Shown one piece after another: positions 7,006-11,375 of a stretch of DNA of 11,375 nt; positions within the stretch are counted from its first letter, which is position 1; each line of letters opens with the position of its first letter. A program made the position numbers and the translations under genes. The notes beneath the pieces are model-generated. The model made no database searches and was not told where the DNA came from. It worked only from the letters and a program-made list of their open reading frames with translations. Source of the stretch: JBDKTK01 sp039680225 (GTDB taxonomy: Bacteria > Desulfobacterota > Syntrophia > Syntrophales > UBA4778); assembly GCA_039680225.1 (NCBI GenBank), contig JBDKTK010000392.1:1-11375 (forward strand), given 5' to 3'.

Positions 7006-7563
7006 ATGAAAAAAGAGGATTGCATACTTTACAGCGGCGGAATCAAGGGCGCTGAAGCGGAATTCGGGGCAACTGCCGAGCGATACGGGATCAGCGAAGT
7101 GAATTTCACTTTCGAAGGACACGGCATAGTGCGGCAAAGGGGAGTCCATATACTGAGCTGCGATGAGCTGAAGAAAGGCGATGTCAGCCTCGAGTACGTC
7201 TCCAGGCTGATGAACCGGCGGTTTACAAAAAACGAGACCATCAGGAAAGTCCTGCAGAGCATCTGGCACCAGGTCATCCGCGGCCAGGAAATATACGTAG
7301 TCGGACATATCCTGGATGACAAAACAGTGAAAGGCGGGACCGGGTGGGGCGCCGAGCTTGCCAAGCTTTGCAACAAGCCCTTGTTTGTGTTCGATCAGGG
7401 CCGCAACGGCTGGTTCAAATGGAGCCAGATGGACTGGGTTGAATGCGAGGCCGGCGGCCCCGTGATCACCCATCCCCATTTCACCGGCACCGGCACGAGG
7501 TTCCTCGAAGAGAACGGCCGAAATGCCATTGCAGGGCTCTTCAAGCGCAGCTTTGGAGTATAG
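7006..7563 (+). CDS. SLOG-superfamily (LOG/DprA-like) Rossmann protein, function unknown
   Basis: The 185-residue protein begins with a strand and Gly-rich turn, YSGGIKGAEAE (9-19), as in SLOG proteins that bind nucleotides or nucleotide-derived ligands. Its key loop is KGGTGWGAELAK (109-120), in place of the PGGxGTxxE motif of LOG phosphoribohydrolases: a Gly-rich turn with an acidic residue (E117) is kept. 'KPLFVFDQ' (124-131) and the final 'FTGTGTR...GRNAI' (159-175) recall a SLOG subgroup with 'VYVFDQ' and 'AGIGTR' motifs. No transmembrane segment or fused effector domain is seen. GAAAGGA lies about 10 bases before the ATG. It stands alone between palindromic repeats, with no visible promoter or operon partner. 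It could sense or cleave a nucleotide ligand; the family call is moderately sure, the reaction is not. Confidence 0.65.
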   Translation: MKKEDCILYSGGIKGAEAEFGATAERYGISEVNFTFEGHGIVRQRGVHILSCDELKKGDVSLEYVSRLMNRRFTKNETIRKVLQSIWHQVIRGQEIYVVGHILDDKTVKGGTGWGAELAKLCNKPLFVFDQGRNGWFKWSQMDWVECEAGGPVITHPHFTGTGTRFLEENGRNAIAGLFKRSFGV

Positions 7564-7591
7564 GCACTAAATACTAACCGAAATTCTTCTG

Positions 7592-7624
7592 GGCCGGTCG
7601 CCAGGCAATTCGAAGCGGCCGGCC
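7592..7624. other. GC-rich stem-loop downstream of the SLOG gene
   Basis: GGCCGGTCGC (7592-7601) and GCGGCCGGCC (7615-7624) form a 10-bp stem with one G-U pair and a 13-base loop, about 30 bases after the SLOG stop. Its 3' arm belongs to a 12-bp perfect palindrome (7615-7626). No U-run follows directly, so it may protect the mRNA 3' end rather than terminate. Confidence 0.5.
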
Positions 7625-7648
7625 GCCTCCCACAAAAATTTAAAGAGA

Positions 7649-7830
7649 CCTCCTCTTAATCTTCCCTCTTCTGGTGGGAGGGATTGAGGGAGGGGGCATA
7701 ATCAACAAATTACCTTTGATCATCTCCGTCCTCATTCCCGGCTTGATCTCTCCTTTCGCAGGGGCGAATCCAGGTCTTTTTAAATTTCCGGATGCCGGCT
7801 TCGCAGTCATGAAGTCATGATTAAGCCCCT
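7649..7830. repeat. Block of decayed palindromic intergenic repeats
   Basis: CCTCCTCTTAATCTTCCCTC (7649-7668) pairs imperfectly with GGGAGGGATTGAGGGAGG (7676-7693), a pattern of dispersed 'CCCTC...GAGGG' hairpins. It is followed by diverged pieces resembling the CTGGATTC...GGGAATGA element (7730-7775) and 'GGATGCCGGCTTCGCAGTCATGA' (7791-7813). No conserved reading frame runs through it. It fills the gap of about 300 bases between the SLOG gene and the CGNR promoter. Confidence 0.45.
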
Positions 7831-7844
7831 GTTCTAATATTTTC

Positions 7845-7872
7845 TTGACATAAACCCATGTAACCATATAGT
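7845..7872 (+). promoter_or_regulatory. Near-consensus sigma70 promoter of the CGNR-nitroreductase-QueG-like operon
   Basis: TTGACA (7845-7850), a 16-base spacer and TATAGT (7867-7872) give 11 of 12 consensus bases, the best promoter in the window. Transcription would begin near 7879, about 30 bases ahead of the ATG at 7909. Confidence 0.8.
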
Positions 7873-7881
7873 GTGGTTACA
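7859..7881. promoter_or_regulatory. Operator candidate TGTAACCA-N7-TGGTTACA
   Basis: A perfect 8-7-8 inverted repeat spans 23 bp and its 7-base centre holds the -10 hexamer, so a bound dimer would shut the promoter. The CGNR regulator encoded directly downstream is the obvious candidate, giving negative autoregulation of the whole operon. That link is inference; similar GTAACC/GGTTAC palindromes are, as I recall, used by other repressor families. Confidence 0.7.
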
Positions 7882-7908
7882 AATCAATTTACACAAAACC
7901 CGAATGCA

Positions 7909-8493
7909 ATGCGAAAACCGCATCCCAAATACAGCAAGTTCAGATTCGATGCCGGAAGCCTCTCTCTGAATTTTGTCGCCACCGTGCGGCACCGCGGCTC
8001 GCAGCCCCGGGACCTCCTGGCAACGCCGGAGGCCCTTTCCAACTGGTTCGCGTCCGCCGGCTGTTGCAGCGGCGCTGCGGCTGTCACTGAGCGAGACCTG
8101 GGAGAAGCCCTTCTCCTTCGGGAATCGATATACAGGGCCCTCAGCTCGCTCGTGCTGAAAAAACGCCCGGTCCCGGCCGATATGGACTTCATAAATGCCT
8201 CCGCGGCGGAGCCTATATCAGTGCCGCAGGTCGATCTCCCGTCCTGCCGCATTCGCTGGCAGAGCGCAAATCCTGCGAAGGCCTGTCTTGCCGAGGTTGC
8301 CCGGGATGCCGTTATAGTCATCGGCAGCATCGACCGGCAGCGCTTGAAAATGTGCGACAACCGGAGTTGCCGGATGCTCTTTGCCGACAATTCGCCCGCG
8401 AACCGCCGCAGATGGTGCGCCATGTCCATCTGCGGCAACCGGGCGAAGATCAAGGTCTTCAGGGAAAGGAAGAAACCGCCGGAAATGGTCTGA
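7909..8493 (+). CDS. CGNR zinc-finger transcriptional regulator with ABATE domain
   Basis: The 194-residue protein has an N-terminal ABATE domain, recognised by 'FRFDAGSLSLNFVAT' (11-25) and the following 'LATPEALSNWF'. ABATE is a putative ligand or stress-sensing domain. The C-terminal CGNR zinc finger has C149, C154, C170 and C175 as likely zinc ligands, ending in the signature CGNR (175-178) and a basic DNA-binding tail 'AKIKVFRERKK'. Proteins with this pair act as transcription regulators. I chose ATG 7909 because an upstream GTG at 7873 lies within the -10/operator region, before the predicted transcript start. The Shine-Dalgarno of ATG 7909 is weak, so translation may be poor and keep levels low. 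It is the first gene of a three-gene operon, 48 bases ahead of a nitroreductase, and probably represses its own promoter. The inducing signal is unknown. Confidence 0.85.
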   Translation: MRKPHPKYSKFRFDAGSLSLNFVATVRHRGSQPRDLLATPEALSNWFASAGCCSGAAAVTERDLGEALLLRESIYRALSSLVLKKRPVPADMDFINASAAEPISVPQVDLPSCRIRWQSANPAKACLAEVARDAVIVIGSIDRQRLKMCDNRSCRMLFADNSPANRRRWCAMSICGNRAKIKVFRERKKPPEMV

Positions 8494-8541
8494 AGATATG
8501 TCTGAAAGTTGAGCCAAATAAATTGGGGAAGGAGGTTGTGC

Positions 8542-9111
8542 ATGGAATTATCAGATGCCATCAGAAGCAGGCGCAGCATCAGGAGATTCAAGTCGGACCC
8601 GGTCCCTAAAGAGGTCCTGGAAAAAATCCTTGAGCTTGCCCAATGGGCGCCGTCGGCCATGAATCAGCAGGACTGGCGTTTCATCCTGGTTTCGGGTGAG
8701 AAAAAGGAAGCTCTATTGAAGATCACGGCCACAGCTTTCGAAAATTTCCGGCCGGTGCTGGAAAAGAATTTTCCCGATAAACCCCAGGTGATTGAGGCTT
8801 CCAAACGGTTTTTTGAAACGTACGGCAACGCGCCGGTTATCATAATGGCCTATGGCGGGCGTTTTCCCACGGGCAAGGAGGACCCCTATAGCGTCAGTCT
8901 TGCCGTCCAGAACCTTCTCCTTGCGGCCCACGACGCCGGCCTGGGGGCTGTATGGGCAGAAGCCGCGGTATATTACAAGGAAAAGGAAATTAATGAACTG
9001 ATGGCGATGGAGGGAAGGAAACTCGTCTGCCTTATTCCGGTCGGGTACCCTGCCGAGAGCCCCAAGGCGCCCCCCCGCAAGGAGGGAAGGGTGCGCTGGG
9101 AGGGTTTTTGA
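8542..9111 (+). CDS. Nitroreductase-family FMN oxidoreductase
   Basis: The 189-residue protein is a typical small nitroreductase, which uses FMN and usually NAD(P)H to reduce nitro compounds, quinones or other acceptors, working as a dimer in the cytoplasm. The FMN-binding start 'RSRRSIRRF' (8-16) and 'APSAMNQQDWRF' (36-47) are intact. 'SVSLAVQNLLLAAHDAGLGAVW' (117-138) is the classic central helix and turn, and a 'CLIPVGYPAE' strand leads to a basic C-terminus. Length fits the family. ATG 8542 has an ideal AAGGAGG (8529-8535) six bases upstream; a longer TTG-started version would bury this site. It is the middle gene of the operon. Its partner, the QueG-like iron-sulfur protein 46 bases downstream, could donate or accept its electrons. 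The substrate cannot be read from sequence. Confidence 0.92.
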   Translation: MELSDAIRSRRSIRRFKSDPVPKEVLEKILELAQWAPSAMNQQDWRFILVSGEKKEALLKITATAFENFRPVLEKNFPDKPQVIEASKRFFETYGNAPVIIMAYGGRFPTGKEDPYSVSLAVQNLLLAAHDAGLGAVWAEAAVYYKEKEINELMAMEGRKLVCLIPVGYPAESPKAPPRKEGRVRWEGF

Positions 9112-9157
9112 GAAAAACCGGCCCGGTAAACACACTGAAGAATTTTAGGAGAAACAC

Positions 9158-10021
9158 ATGAATAATGTAGAATCCTGGATTGAAGATCTGATTAAAAAAT
9201 TTGTCGCCGGTTCCGAAGAGAACTCGCTCAAGAATACCTTAAACGACAGGGCCTGGGCCGAGCCGTTGGCAGGGTTCTCCCGGGGCGATGATCCCATATT
9301 TGAATTTTTCAAAACAGATATCGGTCCGTTCTTCTGGACGCCTTTAGAGGCATTTTCCCTGTTTTTCCCCGGTTCGGGAGTGAAGCCCGGGGAATTGGCG
9401 GTGATCAGCTGGGTGCTTCCGCAGGCCGAAGCCACCAAGGCCGATAACCGCAGCATGGAGAAACTGCCCGCAGAGCGTTGGATCCGTTCGCGCAATTTCG
9501 GGGAAGCATTCAATTTACTGCTGGCCCGCCATGTGGTCGGTGAACTCAATGGGAAAGACATTCAGGCCGTTGTGCCTGCTCAATCTCCAAAGTGGGCGTG
9601 GCAGGAATCACCAAGATACGGCTTTGCCTCAAACTGGTCAGAGCGACACGCTGCCTATGCGGCGGGCCTGGGGACGTTCAGCCTCTGCGACGGGCTCATC
9701 ACGCCCAGGGGAAAAGCCATGCGCTGCGGATCGGTGATTGCGCGCATCGAGGTCGCGCCCGCGAAACGCCCGTATGACAACCCCCGCGCTTACTGCCTGT
9801 TTTATACAACCGGCAAGTGCCGGAAATGCATCTCGCGCTGCCCGGCCGGCGCCATCTCTGAAGCCGGGCATGACAAATTTAAGTGCAAGGCATTCCTCTA
9901 CGATGTGGCTGCCCCGTATTCCAAATCCAAGTTTGGAATCGACAGCTATGGATGCGGCCTGTGCCAGACAGGCGTGCCGTGCGAGTCGGGAATACCGGTA
10001 AGAAGCGGCGGGGATAATTGA
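9158..10021 (+). CDS. QueG-like double [4Fe-4S] cluster protein (COG1600-type)
   Basis: The 287-residue protein resembles epoxyqueuosine reductase-like ferredoxins. 'WSERHAAYAAGLGTFSLCDGLITPRGKAMRCGSV' at 160-193 is, in shorter pieces, the hallmark of that group. Two clusters are predicted: C213, C221, C224 and C228 (C-x7-C-x2-C-x3-CP), and C243, C266, C269 and C275 (C...C-x2-C-x5-C). QueG uses C-x2-C-x2-C-x3-CP for the first cluster, so this is a distinct subgroup of shorter proteins common in anaerobes. I do not assign queuosine synthesis: the gene neighbours suggest a redox role instead, and cobalamin binding is not evident. A good AGGAGA (9147-9152) precedes the ATG by 5 bases. It is the last gene of the CGNR operon, followed by a bidirectional terminator. 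It may shuttle electrons for the nitroreductase. Confidence 0.85.
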   Translation: MNNVESWIEDLIKKFVAGSEENSLKNTLNDRAWAEPLAGFSRGDDPIFEFFKTDIGPFFWTPLEAFSLFFPGSGVKPGELAVISWVLPQAEATKADNRSMEKLPAERWIRSRNFGEAFNLLLARHVVGELNGKDIQAVVPAQSPKWAWQESPRYGFASNWSERHAAYAAGLGTFSLCDGLITPRGKAMRCGSVIARIEVAPAKRPYDNPRAYCLFYTTGKCRKCISRCPAGAISEAGHDKFKCKAFLYDVAAPYSKSKFGIDSYGCGLCQTGVPCESGIPVRSGGDN

Positions 10022-10029
10022 TATCCCCG
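10009..10029. other. Perfect stem-loop over the QueG-like stop codon
   Basis: CGGGGATA (10009-10016) pairs with TATCCCCG (10022-10029) around the loop ATTGA, which contains most of the TGA stop. There is no U-run. It competes with a second GC-rich pairing just downstream (10025-10043), and might stabilise the 3' end of the transcript. Confidence 0.45.
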
Positions 10030-10056
10030 CTCGCGGCGCGGGGGAGTGGTCTTAAG

Positions 10057-10091
10057 AAAAAACGCACCCTGAATGTCAGGGTGCGTTTTTT
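10057..10091. terminator. Bidirectional intrinsic terminator
   Basis: A perfect 15-bp inverted repeat (AAAAAACGCACCCTG, loop AATGT, CAGGGTGCGTTTTTT) carries an A-run on one side and a T-run on the other. It can end the CGNR operon on the plus strand and the convergent secreted-protein gene on the minus strand. Confidence 0.95.
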
Positions 10092-10122
10092 ATTCTGTCA
10101 TGGGGAACAGGCTTAATCGGTA

Positions 10123-10569
10123 TCAGCGATTACCATGCCCATGCCCGTTTCCGTTTCCGTGTTTATCATGCTTGTCTGGCTTTCCTCCATGCTTCCCGCC
10201 ATGCTTGTCGGGTCCATGGCCGCCATGTTTAGCCTGGTGGTGCGGCACATAGACCTGGTTGTACCACTTGTCGCGAACAAAATAGACGGGCCTGTTGCAG
10301 GCATTGTACTTGTGGCAGTGTTTGCTCCATTTTTTCTCGTGTCCGGGTGGTACATGGAGATAGACCGGCTCATGGACCACATGGACGGGGGCGGGACTGA
10401 CCACGACCGGCTTGGCGTAAATTACTTGGGGCCGGGGGGCGTTGCCGATATCAATCTGTCCGTAAAAGCCGGGCTGGCCGACGCTGACGGACACGTTGAC
10501 ATCCGGGGACGCGGCTTGAGCCGGAACAGCCATAAGCACAATAGTGATGATCAGCAGTAAGTATTTCAT
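10123..10569 (-). CDS. Exported protein with a His/Gly/Lys-rich tail
   Basis: The 148-residue protein starts with a clear signal peptide (MKYLLLIITIVLMAVPAQA, cut before residue 20 or so) and should be periplasmic. The core (22-112) is conserved in my memory of unnamed proteobacterial proteins: 'VSVGQPGFYGQIDIG', a PRPQVIY strand, 'VYLHVPPGHEKKWSKHC' with C85 and C91 as a possible disulfide, and 'RPVYFVRDKWYNQVYVP'. From 113 on the chain is low-complexity, rich in His, Gly, Lys and Asp, with KHGG repeats and GHGHG near the end, a plausible metal-binding or flexible tail. ATG 10569 is chosen: AAAGGAG (10577-10583) stands 7 bases upstream, and the longer frame beginning at 10683 lacks a signal peptide at its start. 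Downstream of the TPR gene by 110 bases; function unknown. Confidence 0.82.
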   Translation of the reverse strand: MKYLLLIITIVLMAVPAQAASPDVNVSVSVGQPGFYGQIDIGNAPRPQVIYAKPVVVSPAPVHVVHEPVYLHVPPGHEKKWSKHCHKYNACNRPVYFVRDKWYNQVYVPHHQAKHGGHGPDKHGGKHGGKPDKHDKHGNGNGHGHGNR

Positions 10570-10650
10570 TATAAATCTCCTTTCGGTTCTGGTTTGCGGT
10601 ATCGATTCAACAATCTCTTTGAAAAAAACGGTGGTAAATTTAAGACCGCA

Positions 10651-10666
10651 ACCGACGCTCGTCGGT
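10651..10666. other. Stem-loop ACCGAC-gctc-GTCGGT
   Basis: A perfect 6-bp stem with a 4-base loop sits between the TPR gene stop and the secreted-protein Shine-Dalgarno. It has no strong T-run on the minus strand, so termination is doubtful. It could separate expression of the two genes. Confidence 0.35.
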
Positions 10667-10679
10667 CGGGCTTTTATGC

Positions 10680-11150
10680 TCACCTCCCATCAGTTTTGAT
10701 TTTTATCTCCTGTTCAATTTTATTTAAAGTATCAATATAATTGTCCTCTCCCGCCGGATTCAGGGATATTGCTTTTGACACCAGTTCCCTGGCTTCTGAC
10801 AGGTTTCTTTTTTGTGTGTAAAGGAGCCATGCGAGGTTGTTGTAAGCATCGGCGCATTGCGGGTCGTCTTTTATGATTAAGCGGTAGAGGGCTTCGGCCC
10901 GGTCCGGCTCATTATTGAGGAAGCGGGCGTTTGCCAGGTAAAGATTGGCCTTCCTCAGTTTCCTGGCAGCCGCTTCATATTCCTTGATCGCCATGCCGTA
11001 CTCCTTTTTCTGCTCGTAGGCTAATCCCAGGTCCAGGTGCTCCTCGGGAGTCAGGGGGTCCTTCAGGACGATAATCCTGGGCATCGTGCAGGCTGCGCAA
11101 ATAAAGACGCCCAGAACAACAGATAAAACGGCAAAAATCCGTCCGTTCAT
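10680..11150 (-). CDS. TPR-repeat lipoprotein
   Basis: The 156-residue protein opens with an exported N-terminus, a hydrophobic run ending in ICAAC, so C21 is the likely lipidated residue; the -3 Cys is not a textbook lipobox residue. The rest is tetratricopeptide repeats: 'HLDLGLAYEQKKEYGMAIKEYEAA' is a canonical repeat, followed by 'LYLANARFLNNEPDRAEALYRLII' and 'AYNNLAWLLYTQKRNLSEAREL'. TPRs form protein-binding scaffolds. ATG 11150 overlaps the stop of the upstream peptidase gene (ATGA, 11147-11150), which points to translational coupling. The longer frame starting at 11189 would lie inside the peptidase gene and hide the signal peptide. The pair looks like a split version of the PA2778-type proteins, where a C39-like domain precedes TPRs in one chain. 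Confidence 0.82.
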   Translation of the reverse strand: MNGRIFAVLSVVLGVFICAACTMPRIIVLKDPLTPEEHLDLGLAYEQKKEYGMAIKEYEAAARKLRKANLYLANARFLNNEPDRAEALYRLIIKDDPQCADAYNNLAWLLYTQKRNLSEARELVSKAISLNPAGEDNYIDTLNKIEQEIKIKTDGR

Positions 11151-11375
11151 GACTGTCCCGGATTTGTCTTCTGGATCAGCAAAGTCCAATTATTCGTTTT
11201 CTGCCAGGTCTTGAGAAAATCGTCGATGGGTATCGCCTTGAAACTGTCCTCGCCCGAATGGACAATCACGTTTCCGCCGTCATAGCCCACTACCACCATG
11301 AAATGGTTTTTCTGGTATACGAAAAAACCGTGGTCGACCATGACGATGAGGGGATGAAATCTATCAATTCTGTAT
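11147..11375 (-). CDS. C39-family cysteine-peptidase-like protein, C-terminal part
   Basis: The frame is open to the right edge and gives 75 residues of the C-terminus. 'HPLIVMVDHGFFVYQKNHFMVVVGYD' and then 'VIVHSG' and 'FLKTWQKTNNWTLLI' match the second half of C39-like peptidases of the PA2778 group. The His in 'KNHFMVVVGYD' would be the catalytic His of the Cys-His pair; the Cys lies outside the window. The stop is shared with the start of the TPR lipoprotein gene. It likely begins this minus-strand operon. Whether it is an active peptidase, and what it cleaves, cannot be read here. Confidence 0.72.
   Translation of the reverse strand, partial: YRIDRFHPLIVMVDHGFFVYQKNHFMVVVGYDGGNVIVHSGEDSFKAIPIDDFLKTWQKTNNWTLLIQKTNPGQS

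Noticed and set aside
7640..7867. Minus-strand ORF of 75 codons
   Set aside because: Runs entirely through decayed palindromic repeats and the CGNR promoter, with no Shine-Dalgarno or motif.
7873..7908. GTG 7873 as start of the CGNR gene
   Set aside because: It lies just after the -10 and ahead of the predicted transcription start, inside the operator, so it could not be translated from this promoter.
7884..8660. Minus-strand ORF of 258 codons
   Set aside because: Antisense to the CGNR and nitroreductase starts; it would span the operon boundary and its frame lacks motifs.
10135..10560. Plus-strand ORF with hydrophobic start (141 codons)
   Set aside because: Antisense to the secreted protein gene; its hydrophobic start is the reverse reading of the His/Gly tail. 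The minus strand has a signal peptide and an ideal Shine-Dalgarno.
10570..10679. Riboswitch (for example c-di-GMP GEMM type) ahead of the secreted-protein gene
   Set aside because: I looked for the conserved GEMM core and receptor segments and found none; only one simple stem-loop is present.

Overview
The window looks like chromosome from a Gram-negative, anaerobic-type bacterium, most likely a deltaproteobacterial (Desulfobacterota) lineage. The evidence is an elongation factor G of the mitochondrial EF-G1-like 'spd' class, known from deltaproteobacteria, planctomycetes and spirochaetes; a small RecA/DnaB-like ATPase that I recall as conserved in Geobacter-type genomes; a QueG-like double [4Fe-4S] protein; and several short palindromic intergenic repeats common in such genomes. 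The assignment is inference. No tRNA, rRNA, CRISPR array, transposase or phage gene was seen.

Layout. (1) 1-1433, minus: the N-terminal part of an exported WD40/beta-propeller protein that runs off the left edge, with its own promoter at 1482-1510. (2) 1434-1865: an intergenic stretch of regulatory inverted repeats and decayed palindromic elements, plus a likely extended -10 promoter for the next gene. (3) 1866-6774, plus: two translational GTPases in tandem, BipA/TypA and a spdEFG1-type EF-G, then a small P-loop ATPase; a strong intrinsic terminator at 6800-6833 closes the block. Between the two GTPases is a consensus promoter followed by a terminator hairpin that overlaps a six-codon reading frame, a possible attenuator of the EF-G gene. 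(4) 7006-7563, plus: a stand-alone SLOG-superfamily (LOG/DprA-like Rossmann) protein, flanked on both sides by palindromic repeats. (5) 7845-10091, plus: a compact redox operon of a CGNR zinc-finger regulator, a nitroreductase and a QueG-like double [4Fe-4S] protein. It is driven by a TTGACA/TATAGT promoter whose -10 sits inside a perfect 8-7-8 inverted repeat, and it is closed by a bidirectional terminator. (6) 10123-11375, minus: a secreted protein with a His/Gly-rich tail, a TPR lipoprotein, and the C-terminal end of a C39-like cysteine peptidase whose stop overlaps the lipoprotein start (ATGA).

How the genes fit together. Block 3 is ribosome function: BipA acts in ribosome assembly and stress, EF-G in translocation. 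Block 5 looks like a self-regulated response unit in which the regulator controls a flavin enzyme and an iron-sulfur protein that could pass electrons between them. Block 6 is cell-envelope; its peptidase/TPR pair looks like a two-gene version of the fused PA2778-type C39-TPR protein. The most testable leads are the EF-G leader attenuator, the CGNR operator with its redox operon, and the split C39/TPR pair.
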